Shown here: in pieces, positions 1 to 9,700 of the stretch
How positions within the stretch are numbered: the first letter of the stretch is position 1
Layout: each line of letters opens with the position of its first letter
Source: Pseudomonas sp. PDM04
GTDB lineage: Bacteria > Pseudomonadota > Gammaproteobacteria > Pseudomonadales > Pseudomonadaceae
Assembly: GCF_014851765.1 (NCBI RefSeq)
Contig: NZ_JACVAI010000001.1
Coordinates: forward strand, 310,001-374,000
DNA: 64,000 bases
Direction of reading: 5' to 3'
Program-made: the position numbers and the translations under genes
Notes under the pieces: model-generated
Databases searched by the model: none
Seen by the model: only the letters and a program-made list of their open reading frames with translations
Told to the model about the DNA's origin: nothing

Positions 1-143
1 AACACCGAACTTCCGGCGGACTCGCTGCTGGCCAGCAGGTGCAGGTTGCCGATCGGAAAATCGCGCTCTTCGAGAATCTGTACCAGCGTTTCGCCGACAG
101 TACCGGTGGCGCCGATCACGGCAATATCTAAGGTCTGGCTCAT
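1..143 (-). CDS. Aspartate-semialdehyde dehydrogenase family protein (Usg-like paralogue), N-terminal part only
   Basis: The reverse strand encodes an N-terminus beginning MSQTLDIAVIGATGTVGETL and running off the left edge of the window. The IGATGTVG stretch is the Rossmann NADP-binding loop of the Asd family. It lies directly downstream of the full asd gene on the same strand, separated by a terminator and a REP pair. In Pseudomonas a second Asd-like gene of the Usg type usually follows asd at this locus, so this is more likely the paralogue than a second catalytic Asd. Only about 47 codons are visible, so catalytic residues cannot be checked. Confidence 0.8.
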   Translation of the reverse strand, partial: MSQTLDIAVIGATGTVGETLVQILEERDFPIGNLHLLASSESAGSSV

Positions 144-225
144 GGTGCTACCTCTGGCGAAACGGGGGGAGCGGCACTTTACCGGGTGGGTGGGGTGCAG
201 GCAATTCATCGGCCATTACGGCGCC

Positions 226-290
226 ATCGCGAGCAGGCTCGCTCCCACAAGGACATCACCAAACCGTGTGGGAGCGAGCCTGCTCGCGAC
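226..290. repeat. REP pair (inverted, BIME-like)
   Basis: Two copies of the Pseudomonas REP core face each other: ATCGCGAGCAGGCTCGCTCC on the left and its inverse GGAGCGAGCCTGCTCGCGA on the right, about 20 bases apart. The pair sits in the gap between the asd terminator and the partial Usg-like gene. The same core recurs four more times in the window. Confidence 0.9.
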
Positions 291-314
291 AGGGCCTGAA
301 GGGCCGCGCAAAAG

Positions 315-351
315 AAAAAACCCGCGCCTCCTTCAAGGCACGGGTTCTTTC
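315..351 (-). terminator. Rho-independent terminator downstream of asd
   Basis: Read on the minus strand, GAACCCGTGCC, a short loop and GGCGCGGGTTT form a hairpin followed by a run of T. It lies 15 bases past the asd stop codon and should end the leuB-asd transcript. Confidence 0.8.
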
Positions 352-365
352 ATTGCATCAACCGA

Positions 366-1478
366 TCAACGCTCAAGCAGAATCCGCAGCATGCGACGCA
401 GCGGCTCGGCCGCGCCCCACAACAGCTGGTCGCCGACAGTGAAGGCACCAAGGAACTGCGACCCCATGTTCAGCTTGCGCAGACGACCAACGGGGATGTT
501 CAGGGTGCCGGTGACCTTGTTCGGGCTCAGCTCCTGAATGCTCGCATCGCGGTTGTTCGGCACCAGCTTGACCCATGGGTTGTGCTGGCTGATCAGCCCT
601 TCGATGTCGGCCATCGGCACGTCTTTGTTCAACTTGATGGTCAGCGCCTGGCTGTGGCAGCGCATGGCGCCGATACGCACGCAGATGCCGTCCACCGGGA
701 TCGGGCTCTTGAAGCGACCGAGGATCTTGTTGGTCTCGGCCTGGGCCTTCCATTCTTCGCGGCTCTGACCGTTCGGCAGTTCCTTGTCGATCCACGGAAT
801 CAGGCTGCCGGCCAGCGGTACGCCGAAGTTTTCGGTCGGGTACGCGTCGCTGCGCATGGCTTCGGCGACACGACGGTCGATGTCGAGGATGGCACTGGCC
901 GGATCGGCCAGCTGATCGGCGACGGAGGCGTGGGTTGCGCCCATCTGCTTGATCAGCTCACGCATGTTCTGCGCGCCGGCACCGGAGGCCGCCTGGTACG
1001 TCATGGCGCTCATCCACTCGACCAGACCCGCTTCGAACAGGCCGCCCAGGCCCATCAGCATCAGGCTGACGGTACAGTTGCCACCGATGTAGTTCTTGGT
1101 GCCCGCGTCGAGCTGCTGGTCGATGACCTTGCGGTTCACCGGGTCCAGCACGATCACCGCGTCATCCTGCATGCGCAGGCTGGAAGCGGCGTCGATCCAG
1201 TAGCCCTGCCAGCCGGCCTCGCGCAGTTTCGGGAAGACTTCGCTGGTGTAGTCGCCACCCTGGCAGGTCAGAATCACGTCGAGAGTTTTCAGCTCTTCAA
1301 TGCTGTAAGCGTCCTTGAGCGGAGCAATGTCCTTGCCCACGGACGGGCCTTGGCCACCGACATTGGAAGTGGTGAAAAACACCGGCTCGATAAGATCGAA
1401 ATCCTGCTCTTCCAGCATCCGCTGCATGAGCACGGAACCGACCATACCGCGCCAACCGATCAGACCTACACGTTTCAT
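366..1478 (-). CDS. asd: Aspartate-semialdehyde dehydrogenase
   Basis: This 370-residue protein converts L-aspartyl-4-phosphate and NADPH to L-aspartate-semialdehyde, the branch-point step to lysine/diaminopimelate, threonine and methionine. The N-terminus carries the NADP-binding loop GWRGMVGS at residues 8-15. The catalytic cysteine is C135 in GGNCTVSLM, at the same position as in E. coli Asd, and the length matches the gamma-proteobacterial enzyme. It lies 68 bases downstream of leuB on the same strand, with a GC-rich hairpin in between, and is followed by a terminator. The assignment is secure. Confidence 0.97.
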   Translation of the reverse strand: MKRVGLIGWRGMVGSVLMQRMLEEQDFDLIEPVFFTTSNVGGQGPSVGKDIAPLKDAYSIEELKTLDVILTCQGGDYTSEVFPKLREAGWQGYWIDAASSLRMQDDAVIVLDPVNRKVIDQQLDAGTKNYIGGNCTVSLMLMGLGGLFEAGLVEWMSAMTYQAASGAGAQNMRELIKQMGATHASVADQLADPASAILDIDRRVAEAMRSDAYPTENFGVPLAGSLIPWIDKELPNGQSREEWKAQAETNKILGRFKSPIPVDGICVRIGAMRCHSQALTIKLNKDVPMADIEGLISQHNPWVKLVPNNRDASIQELSPNKVTGTLNIPVGRLRKLNMGSQFLGAFTVGDQLLWGAAEPLRRMLRILLER

Positions 1479-1502
1479 CGCAACTACACCTTCTTGAAAA
1501 GT

Positions 1503-1540
1503 GGGCCGCTGCTTCCGGGGGTGAAAGTGGCAGCGGGCCC
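1503..1540 (-). terminator. GC-rich hairpin between leuB and asd, possible terminator or attenuator
   Basis: GGGCCGCTGC and GCAGCGGGCCC form a strong stem with a loop of about 17 bases. On the minus strand it is followed by ACTTTTC, a weak T tract. It starts 7 bases past the leuB stop and could partly uncouple asd from leuB. Confidence 0.5.
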
Positions 1541-1546
1541 GAGAGA

Positions 1547-2629
1547 TTACAGATTCCGCAGCGCGGCGACTACTGCGTCACCCATTTGCTGCGTACCGAC
1601 CTTGGTGCAACCGGTCGACCAGATGTCGCCGGTGCGCAAGCCCTGATCCAGCACCAGGCTCACGGCTTTCTCGATGGCATCGGCCGCGGCCGACTGGTTG
1701 AAGCTGTAACGCAGCATCATCGAGACCGACAGGATGGTCGCCAGCGGGTTGGCGATGCCCTGGCCGGCGATATCCGGCGCCGAACCGTGGCACGGCTCGT
1801 ACATGCCCTTGTTGTGGGTGTCCAGGGACGCCGACGGCAACATGCCGATGGAGCCGGTGAGCATCGAGGCCTGGTCGGACAGGATGTCGCCGAACATGTT
1901 GTCGGTGACGATCACGTCGAACTGCTTCGGCGCGCGCACCAGTTGCATGGCCGCATTGTCGACGTACATGTGGCTCAGCTCGACCTCGGGGTAATCCTTG
2001 GCCACTTGCTCGACGATTTCGCGCCACAGCTGGCTGGACGCCAGGACGTTGGCCTTGTCCACCGAGCACAGCTTCTTGCTGCGCACCATGGCCATGTCGA
2101 AACCGACACGGGCGATGCGGCGGATTTCGCTTTCGCTGTACGGCAGGGTGTCGTAGGACTGGCGCTCGCCGTTCTCCAGGGTACGGGTGCCGCGTGGCGC
2201 GCCGAAGTAGATACCGCCGGTCAGTTCGCGAACGATCAGAATGTCCAGGCCCGAGACGATTTCCGGCTTCAGGCTCGAAGCCTCGGCCAGTTGCGGGTAC
2301 AGGATCGCCGGCCGCAGGTTGCCGAACAGGCCCAGTTGCGCACGGATTTTCAGCAGACCGCGTTCAGGACGGATGTCCCGCTCGATGCTGTCCCACTTCG
2401 GGCCGCCCACGGCGCCCAGCAGCACGGCATCAGCCGCACGCGCGCGGTCCAGGGTTTCATCGGCCAGCGGCACGCCGTGCTGGTCGATGGCGGCGCCGCC
2501 GATCACATCGTGGCTCAATTCGAAACCCAGGCTGTACTTGTCGTTGGCCAGTTCCAGCACCTTGACCGCTTCGGCCATGATTTCCGGGCCAATACCGTCG
2601 CCTGGGAGAATCAGAATCTGCTTGCTCAT
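1547..2629 (-). CDS. leuB: 3-isopropylmalate dehydrogenase
   Basis: LeuB oxidises and decarboxylates 3-isopropylmalate to 2-oxoisocaproate with NAD+ in leucine biosynthesis. The 360-residue product begins [20 protein letters not shown], the classic isocitrate/isopropylmalate dehydrogenase N-terminus. Near the middle it has [16 protein letters not shown], the Mg2+- and substrate-binding signature, and further on [14 protein letters not shown], the NAD-binding region. Length is typical. It is the last leu gene of a minus-strand run leuC-leuD-methyltransferase-leuB, with asd after it. leuA is not in this window. Confidence 0.97.
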   Translation of the reverse strand: MSKQILILPGDGIGPEIMAEAVKVLELANDKYSLGFELSHDVIGGAAIDQHGVPLADETLDRARAADAVLLGAVGGPKWDSIERDIRPERGLLKIRAQLGLFGNLRPAILYPQLAEASSLKPEIVSGLDILIVRELTGGIYFGAPRGTRTLENGERQSYDTLPYSESEIRRIARVGFDMAMVRSKKLCSVDKANVLASSQLWREIVEQVAKDYPEVELSHMYVDNAAMQLVRAPKQFDVIVTDNMFGDILSDQASMLTGSIGMLPSASLDTHNKGMYEPCHGSAPDIAGQGIANPLATILSVSMMLRYSFNQSAAADAIEKAVSLVLDQGLRTGDIWSTGCTKVGTQQMGDAVVAALRNL

Positions 2630-2694
2630 GCTTTCCTCATGTCATCAGTCGGTGCGCCCTGGGGCGCGCCCGGAAAAAATCTATCGATCGGGGC

Positions 2695-3462
2695 TCATTT
2701 TTCGGCGAACAGTACCAGTACATCGGTACTGAACGAACCATCGGCCTCAATCTCGAAATATTCGCGCACTTCGTTGCCCATCGATTGCTGCAATTCGCGG
2801 ATCGCCGCACGCATCGCTGGGGGTGTGCGCATGCGCTCGACCCAGGAGTTGTATTCCAGGCGCAGGCGTTGACGCGTGGTGCTGCGGACGTGCAACCCGG
2901 CCTCGCTGACCTGGCGCAGCCACTCGCCGGCGGAATAATCGCGCACATGGCTGGTGTCGCGCAGCACTTCGACACTCTGCAGGTAAGTGTCGAACAACGG
3001 GCTACCCGGTGACAACACGTCGACGAACGCCGCCACGCCGCCCGGTTTCAGCACCCGGCGCACTTCGCGCAGGGCCAGGCCCAGGTCGCTCCAATGGTGC
3101 GCCGAATAACGGCTGAACACGAAGTCGAATTCACCCTCGGCGAACGGCAAGCGCTCAGCGGCGCCGCACACCGTGGAAATATTGCCCAAGCCGCGATCAA
3201 CGGCCGCGGCGGCGACCACATCGAGCATTTGCTGCGACAGGTCGTAAGCCACCACCTCCCTGGCCTGCGACGCCACGTGGAAACTCACGTGGCCGGCGCC
3301 ACAGCCCAGGTCCAGGACCCGGGCCTCGCCCTGCCCCGCCAGCTCAGCCTGTAGCAGGGCGAATTCAGTGCCTTGAGCGTGGACAGCGCTGCTCAGGTAG
3401 GCCGAGGCCTGCTCACCGAATTGTTTCTGGACGACCTGGCTGTGTTGGACGGTGCTGGTCAT
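2695..3462 (-). CDS. Class I SAM-dependent methyltransferase within the leu gene run
   Basis: This 255-residue soluble protein has the Rossmann methyltransferase motif I VLDLGCGAGHVSFHVA near residues 49-64, the following acidic strand VVAYDLSQ, motif II EFDFVFSRYSAHHWSD and the post-II LKPGGVAAFVDVL. It resembles UbiE/COQ5-type Methyltransf_11 proteins. The substrate is unknown. It sits between leuD and leuB on the same strand, 65 bases before leuB and 119 bases after leuD with a REP pair in that gap. It has this place in many Pseudomonas genomes, from memory, so co-transcription is likely but a role in leucine synthesis is unproven. Confidence 0.85.
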   Translation of the reverse strand: MTSTVQHSQVVQKQFGEQASAYLSSAVHAQGTEFALLQAELAGQGEARVLDLGCGAGHVSFHVASQAREVVAYDLSQQMLDVVAAAAVDRGLGNISTVCGAAERLPFAEGEFDFVFSRYSAHHWSDLGLALREVRRVLKPGGVAAFVDVLSPGSPLFDTYLQSVEVLRDTSHVRDYSAGEWLRQVSEAGLHVRSTTRQRLRLEYNSWVERMRTPPAMRAAIRELQQSMGNEVREYFEIEADGSFSTDVLVLFAEK

Positions 3463-3509
3463 GGGGTACTTCCTTTTGTAGTTGAATCTTGAGGTGTTGA
3501 TTCGGGCCC

Positions 3510-3578
3510 TATCGCGAGCAGGCTCGCTCCCACAGGGGAATAGATTTCAATGTGGGAGCGAGCCTGCTCGCGATTGGG
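3510..3578. repeat. REP pair between leuD and the methyltransferase gene
   Basis: Two inverted REP cores, ATCGCGAGCAGGCTCGCTCC and GGGAGCGAGCCTGCTCGCGA, flank about 20 bases. The pair lies in the transcribed gap, where it may act as an mRNA-stabilising structure for the upstream leuCD part. Confidence 0.9.
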
Positions 3579-3581
3579 CCA

Positions 3582-4226
3582 TCAAGCATCGCGAAACAAC
3601 CACGGCTGGCTAGCACGGTGCTTGCTTTCAAACGCTGCGATCGCATCGCCGTCCTGCAGGGTCAGGCCGATATCGTCCAGACCATTGAGCAGGCAATGCT
3701 TGCGGAACGCATCGATCTCGAAATTCAGCACCTTGCCATCCGGACGGGTCACGGTCTGGGCTTGCAGGTCGATCTGCAACTGGTAGCCCGGATCGGCCTC
3801 GACCTGCTTGAACAACTCATCGACTTCCTCGTCGCTGAGGATGATCGGCAGCAAGCCGTTCTTGAAGCTGTTGTTGAAGAAGATGTCGGCGTAGCTCGTC
3901 GCGATGATGCTGCGGAAACCGTACTCTTCCAGCGCCCACGGCGCGTGTTCGCGGCTGGAGCCGCACCCGAAGTTCTCGCGGGCCAGCAACACGCTGGCGC
4001 CCTGGTAACGCTCGGCGTTGAGGACGAAGTCCTTGTTCAGCGGGCGCTTGGAGTTGTCCTGGTAGGGCTGGCCGACATCCAGGTAACGCCACTCGTCGAA
4101 CAGGTTCGGACCGAAACCGGTGCGTTTGATCGACTTCAGGAATTGTTTCGGGATGATCTGGTCAGTGTCGACGTTGGCACGATCCAGAGGCGCGACAAGA
4201 CCGGTGTGCTGGGTAAAAGCTTTCAT
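3582..4226 (-). CDS. leuD: 3-isopropylmalate dehydratase small subunit
   Basis: LeuD pairs with LeuC to isomerise 2-isopropylmalate to 3-isopropylmalate. The 214-residue product begins [20 protein letters not shown] and contains [15 protein letters not shown], the swivel-domain signature of the aconitase family, plus the downstream [17 protein letters not shown] block. Length is typical. It starts 11 bases after the leuC stop, so the two subunits are co-translated from one message. Confidence 0.97.
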   Translation of the reverse strand: MKAFTQHTGLVAPLDRANVDTDQIIPKQFLKSIKRTGFGPNLFDEWRYLDVGQPYQDNSKRPLNKDFVLNAERYQGASVLLARENFGCGSSREHAPWALEEYGFRSIIATSYADIFFNNSFKNGLLPIILSDEEVDELFKQVEADPGYQLQIDLQAQTVTRPDGKVLNFEIDAFRKHCLLNGLDDIGLTLQDGDAIAAFESKHRASQPWLFRDA

Positions 4227-4237
4227 GCTGCGCTCCT

Positions 4238-5656
4238 TCAGATCAATTCACGAACGTCGACGAAACGACCGTTCACCGCCGCCGCAGCAGCCATGGCCGG
4301 GCTCACCAGGTGGGTACGCCCCCCCGCGCCCTGACGGCCTTCGAAGTTGCGATTGGAAGTCGACGCGCAATGCTCGCCCGATTCCAAACGGTCCGGGTTC
4401 ATCGCCAGGCACATCGAGCAGCCCGGCTCACGCCATTCGAAACCGGCTTCGAGGAAGATCTTGTCCAGGCCTTCGGATTCGGCCTGCGCCTTCACCAGGC
4501 CCGAACCCGGCACCACGATGGCCTGCTTGATGGTCGAGGCCACCTTGCGACCCTTGGCGATGACCGCCGCCGCACGCAAGTCCTCGATCCGCGAGTTGGT
4601 GCAGGAGCCGATGAAAACACGATCGAGCTGGATGTCGGTGATCGCCTGATTGGCGGTCAAGCCCATGTACTTCAAGGCGCGCTCGATGGAACCGCGCTTG
4701 ACCAGATCGGCTTCCTTGGCAGGGTCCGGCACGTTCTGATCGACGGCCAGTACCATTTCGGGCGAGGTGCCCCAGCTGACTTGCGGCTTGATCTGAGCGG
4801 CGTCGAGTTCAACGACGGTGTCGAACACGGCATCGGCATCGGACACCAGGTCTTTCCAGGCTTCGACGGCCAGGTCCCATTCTGCGCCTTTCGGGGCGAA
4901 CGGACGGCCTTTCACGTAGGCCACGGTCTTTTCGTCGGCCGCCACCAGACCGACGCGTGCACCGGCTTCGATGGACATGTTGCAGATGGTCATGCGGCCT
5001 TCGACGGACAGGTCGCGAATGGCGCTGCCAGCGAATTCGATGGCATGGCCGTTACCGCCGGCCGTGCCGATCTTGCCGATCACGGCGAGGACGATGTCCT
5101 TGGCCGTCACGCCGAACGGCAGCGTGCCTTCGACGGATACCAGCATGTTCTTCATTTTCTTGGCGACCAGGCACTGGGTGGCGAGCACGTGCTCGACCTC
5201 GGAGGTGCCGATCCCGTGAGCCAACGCACCGAAGGCGCCGTGGGTCGAGGTGTGGGAGTCGCCGCAGACCACGGTCATGCCCGGCAAGGTCGCGCCCTGC
5301 TCCGGGCCGATGACGTGGACGATGCCCTGGCGCACGTCATTCATCTTGAACTCGACGATGCCGTACTCATCGCAGTTGTCGTCGAGGGTCTGCACCTGCA
5401 GGCGCGAGACCTGGTCGGCAATGGCTTCGATGCCGCCCTTGCGCTCCGGCGTGGTCGGTACGTTGTGGTCCGGGGTCGCGATGTTGGCATCGATGCGCCA
5501 AGGCTTGCGCCCGGCCAGGCGCAGGCCTTCGAAGGCTTGCGGCGAGGTAACTTCGTGGATGATGTGACGATCGATGTAGATCAGCGCAGAGCCATCGTCG
5601 CGCTGCTTGACCAGGTGCGAATCCCAGAGCTTGTCGTAGAGCGTTTTGCCGGCCAT
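4238..5656 (-). CDS. leuC: 3-isopropylmalate dehydratase large subunit
   Basis: LeuC carries the [4Fe-4S] cluster of isopropylmalate isomerase. Visible cluster and active-site motifs are [11 protein letters not shown] in the central region and [13 protein letters not shown], with the last two cluster cysteines near residues 413 and 416. [12 protein letters not shown] is the aconitase-family signature. I start it at the ATG of [14 protein letters not shown], giving 472 residues, because TGAGGAA lies 7-8 bases before it; an in-frame ATG 15 bases upstream would add an unusual MRNRL. It is the first gene of the leu run and is divergent from a LysR regulator. Confidence 0.97.
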   Translation of the reverse strand: MAGKTLYDKLWDSHLVKQRDDGSALIYIDRHIIHEVTSPQAFEGLRLAGRKPWRIDANIATPDHNVPTTPERKGGIEAIADQVSRLQVQTLDDNCDEYGIVEFKMNDVRQGIVHVIGPEQGATLPGMTVVCGDSHTSTHGAFGALAHGIGTSEVEHVLATQCLVAKKMKNMLVSVEGTLPFGVTAKDIVLAVIGKIGTAGGNGHAIEFAGSAIRDLSVEGRMTICNMSIEAGARVGLVAADEKTVAYVKGRPFAPKGAEWDLAVEAWKDLVSDADAVFDTVVELDAAQIKPQVSWGTSPEMVLAVDQNVPDPAKEADLVKRGSIERALKYMGLTANQAITDIQLDRVFIGSCTNSRIEDLRAAAVIAKGRKVASTIKQAIVVPGSGLVKAQAESEGLDKIFLEAGFEWREPGCSMCLAMNPDRLESGEHCASTSNRNFEGRQGAGGRTHLVSPAMAAAAAVNGRFVDVRELI

Positions 5657-5731
5657 CAGACGGTTCCTCATCAGCTTGTTTCTATGCCCCGGGCCTTGAA
5701 CGATTCAATAACCCTTTGGCTTGTGAGGCTG

Positions 5732-5760
5732 ATGCTATGGGGTTAGATTAAATAACTCAA
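5732..5760 (-). promoter_or_regulatory. Putative sigma-70 promoter of leuC
   Basis: On the minus strand TTGAGT (complement of 5755-5760) and TAGCAT (complement of 5732-5737) are separated by 17 bases. The -10 lies about 75 bases before the leuC start. The -35 matches consensus in 5 of 6 positions. Confidence 0.45.
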
Positions 5761-5771
5761 ATTCATATTTT

Positions 5772-5786
5772 TTATGCTTTGGATAA
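5772..5786. promoter_or_regulatory. Candidate LysR-type operator in the leuC / LysR gap
   Basis: TTAT-N7-ATAA forms a dyad containing the T-N11-A core of LysR-type sites. It lies between the divergent genes, just upstream of the proposed leuC -35 box and 17 bases before the regulator's start codon, a typical position for autorepression and target activation. Confidence 0.4.
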
Positions 5787-5803
5787 CAAACTGGAATGAC
5801 CCC

Positions 5804-6694
5804 ATGGACCTCGCCAATCTGAATGCCTTTATTGCCATTGCCGAGACCGGCAGCTTCTCCGGTGCCGGCGAACGCCTGCACCTGACGCAACCGGCCATCA
5901 GCAAGCGAATCGCCGGCCTCGAGCAGCAATTGAAGGTGCGCCTGTTCGATCGCCTGGGGCGCGAAGTCGGCCTGACCGAGGCCGGGCGCGCCTTGTTGCC
6001 GCGGGCCTATCAGATTCTCAACGTACTGGACGACACCCGCCGCGCCCTGACCAACCTGACGGGCGAGGTGAGCGGTCGCCTGACCCTGGCCACCAGTCAC
6101 CATATCGGCCTGCACCGCTTGCCGCCCTTGCTGAGGGAATTCACCCGTCGCTACCCACAAGTGGCGCTTGATATTCAGTTCCTCGATTCGGAAGTGGCCT
6201 ACGAAGAAATTCTGCATGGCCGCGCCGAACTGGCGGTCATCACCCTGGCGCCGGAACCCCATACCCTGGTCAAGGCCACCGCAGTATGGGATGACCCCCT
6301 GGATTTCGTGGTCGCCCCGGAGCATTCGCTGATCAGCAACGGCGCGGTCAGCCTGGCGGACATCGCCCGGCACCCGGCGGTGTTCCCCGGCGGCAACACC
6401 TTCACCCACCACATCGTCCAGCGCCTGTTCGAAGCCCAGGGCCTGACGCCGAACATCGCCATGAGCACCAATTACCTGGAAACCATCAAAATGATGGTCT
6501 CGATCGGCCTGGCCTGGAGTGTGTTGCCACGCACCATGCTCGACGAGCAAGTTGCACGAATACCTTTGCCGGGCATACAACTCTCTCGCCAGCTAGGCTA
6601 TATCTTGCACACCGAACGGACGCTGTCGAACGCAGCACGGGCTTTCATGGCCCTGCTGGATGCGCAAATCGATCTGCCAGGGACTCAAGGCTAA
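5804..6694 (+). CDS. LysR-family transcriptional regulator divergent from leuC
   Basis: The 296-residue protein has an N-terminal winged helix-turn-helix (MDLANLNAFIAIAETGSFSG, then LHLTQPAISKRIAGLEQQLK) and a periplasmic-binding-protein-like effector domain from about residue 90. I chose the ATG at 5804 because it gives the standard LysR N-terminus and has GGAA about 7 bases upstream. It is transcribed away from leuC across a 147-base gap that holds a T-N11-A dyad. The likely role is control of leuCD, with a leucine-pathway intermediate as possible effector; the location is the only evidence for that. Confidence 0.9.
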   Translation: MDLANLNAFIAIAETGSFSGAGERLHLTQPAISKRIAGLEQQLKVRLFDRLGREVGLTEAGRALLPRAYQILNVLDDTRRALTNLTGEVSGRLTLATSHHIGLHRLPPLLREFTRRYPQVALDIQFLDSEVAYEEILHGRAELAVITLAPEPHTLVKATAVWDDPLDFVVAPEHSLISNGAVSLADIARHPAVFPGGNTFTHHIVQRLFEAQGLTPNIAMSTNYLETIKMMVSIGLAWSVLPRTMLDEQVARIPLPGIQLSRQLGYILHTERTLSNAARAFMALLDAQIDLPGTQG

Positions 6695-6759
6695 GTTGTG
6701 CTACTCCTATAGAGCCGCGAATGCCTGTGCCTAACGCCAATTCAGCCTAAGGCTTGCCA

Positions 6760-9700
6760 ATGCCCAAATCTGTTGACCGTATTCCGCCCATGCCACGTAT
6801 CCAGGCGCTCGACCCGAAGCGGTCCGAGCAGAGCTGGGAAAGCGCCCCACAGTTACTGGCCGCCCTCAACGGCGCACGCCTGGGCGCCTGGTATTGGGAC
6901 ATCGAGCGCGGACAGATCAGTTGGTCGCGGGGCACGCAGGCCTTGTTCGGTTTCGATCCTCACCAGCCATTGCCTGCCGACCTGGAATACCTCGACCTGT
7001 TGCCGCCCGAAGATCGCGCCAAGACAGTCCGTGCCTTCCACGCCGTGATTGCCGGCGCGCCGCTGGAGCAGGCGATGCACCACCGCATCCGCTGGCCCGA
7101 CGGCAGCCTGCACTGGCTGGAAATCAACGGCAGCCTGCTGCCGGACAAACACGGGCGTCCGCGGATGATCGGGGTGATCCGCGAGATCACGCACCAGCGC
7201 CAGCGCGAACAGGCGTTGAGCAGCTCGGAAAAACGCTTCGCCACGCTGTTTCACCTGTGCCCGAACATGGTGTTGCTGACCCGCCAGGAAGACGGCCTGA
7301 TCACCGAAGCCAACCAGTATTTCGAAAGCCTGTTCGGCTGGCCGGTGCAAGCCGCGATAGGCCGCACCACGGTCGAGCTGGGTTTGTGGGTGCACCCCGA
7401 GCAACGGGAAAAACTGGTCAAGGCGACCAAGGCCAAAGGCGAACTGGTCAGCATGGAAGTGCAGTTTCGCGCAAGCAACGGGCAAATCCACGACGGCATT
7501 CTCAGCGCACAAAAAGTCGAACTCGAGGGCCAGCCCTATCTGCTCAGCACCTTCCTCGACACCACCGAGCGCAAGGCCGCCGAACTCGCCCTCAAGGACA
7601 GCCAGGAGCGCCTCGACCTGGCGCTGGACTCGGCGCAACTGGGCACCTGGGACTGGCACATTCCCAGCGGCATGCTGTACGGCTCCGCGCGAGCCGCGCA
7701 ACTGCACGGGCTGGACGCCAAGCCGTTCCATGAATCGTTCGAGGACTTTTTCGAGGGCGTACCCGGCGAAGAGCGCGACAGCATGCGCGATGCCTATCGA
7801 AGCCTGCGTGAAGGCCCGGCCGGCAACTATCAATTGACCTATCGCGTGCAGCTCGAGGACGGCTCTTCGCGCTATCTGGAGAGCCGCGCCCGCCTCTACC
7901 GCGACCAGAACGGCGCACCACTGCGCATGGCCGGCACCCTGCTGGACATTACCGACCAGGTCGAGCGCGAGCAGAAGCTGGTCGCCTCCGAAGAGAAGTT
8001 CGCCACGCTGTTCCAGGTCAGCCCGGACCCGATCTGCGTCACGCGCCAGGACACCGGCCAGTTCATCGAAATCAACTCCAGCTTCACCCAGACCTTCGGC
8101 TGGGGCACCGCCGAGGTCATCGGTCGCAGCGCCGACGAAATCGGCCTGTGGGACGCCTCGACCAAAAGCCAGCGACGCATCGAACAAGTCATCCGCGAAC
8201 AGGGATTGAACAACGTCGCCATCCTGGTCAGGCACAAGAACGGTCAAACGCTGACGTGTGTGATTTCCAGCCGCCAGATCATCGTCGGCGACCAGCCCTG
8301 CATCGTTACCACGCTGCGCGACATTACCCAGCAACAACGCTCGGAAGCGGCCCTGAAAGCCAGCGAAGAGAAATTCGCCAAGGCCTTCCACTCCAGCCCG
8401 GACGCCATCACCATCACCGAACGCGAGACCGGGCGCTACCTGGAGGTCAACGATGGATTCTGCCGCCTGACCGGCTATCGCGCCGATGAAGTGGTCGGCC
8501 GTACGGTGTATCAGGTCGGTATCTGGGCCGAGGAGAAGCAACGCTCGGCGCTGCTGGCCGAATTGCAGATCAAGGGCCGGGTTCATCATCAGGAAATGCT
8601 CGGGCGCAACAAGCGCGGAGAATTGCTCACGGTCGAAGTGTCCGTGGAACCGATCACCCTCAACGAAACCGACTGCCTGCTGCTGACCGCTCGCGACGTA
8701 AGCCTGCTGAAAAACGCCGAAGCGCAGATCCGCCACCTGGCCTATCACGATCCGCTGACCAACCTGCCCAACCGCGCCCTGCTGATGGATCGCCTGAGCC
8801 AGCAGATCGCCTTGCTCAAGCGCCACAACCTGCGCGGCGCCCTGATGTTTCTCGACCTCGACCACTTCAAGCACATCAACGACTCGCTCGGCCACCCGGT
8901 GGGCGATACGGTGCTCAAGATCATCACGGCGCGCCTGGAAGCCAGCGTGCGCATGGAGGACACCGTCGCGCGCCTGGGTGGCGACGAATTCGTGGTGCTG
9001 CTCAGTGGCCTCGAAGGCACGCGCAATGAAGTCTCGGCCCAGGTCCGCGAACTGGCCGACACCTTGCGCGAGTTGCTGTCCGAGCCGATGTTTCTCGACG
9101 GCCAACGCCTGCAAGTGACGCCCAGTATCGGTATCGCGCTGATTCCCGATCACGGCTCGACCCCGACCGATTTGCTCAAGCGCGCCGACATCGCGCTCTA
9201 CCGGGCCAAGGACTCCGGCCGTAACACCGCGCAGATGTATCACAACACCATGCAGAAGGCCGCCAGCGAGCGCCTGCGCATGGAAACCGACCTGCGCCTG
9301 GCCCTTTCCCGGGGCGAATTCGATGTGCATTTCCAACCCCAGGTCGACGCGCGGGACAACCGCATCGTCGGCGCCGAAGCGCTGGTGCGCTGGAACCACC
9401 CGGAGCTCGGCGCGCAATCCCCGGCCGAATTCATCAAGGTGCTGGAAGACAGCGGCCTGATCCTGGAGGTCGGCACCTGGATCGTCGACGAAGCCTGCGA
9501 TGCCTTCAGGCAACTGATTGCCCTGGGGTTGATCGACCCGCTGCAGTTCAGCCTGTGCGTCAACATCAGCCCCCGGCAGTTCCGCCAGAACGACTTCGTC
9601 GAGCGCATCGAACACAGCCTCGAGAGCCACGGCCTGCCCTGCTCGATGCTGAAACTGGAAATCACCGAGGGCATCGTCATCCAGAACCTGGAAGACACCA

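Noticed and set aside
4310..5746. A 478-codon frame antisense to leuC, and similar long frames opposite leuB, gltX, uvrB and the RND permease
   Set aside because: Each lies fully over a well-identified gene with complete motifs; the antisense products are rich in H, R, Q, D and G with no domain.
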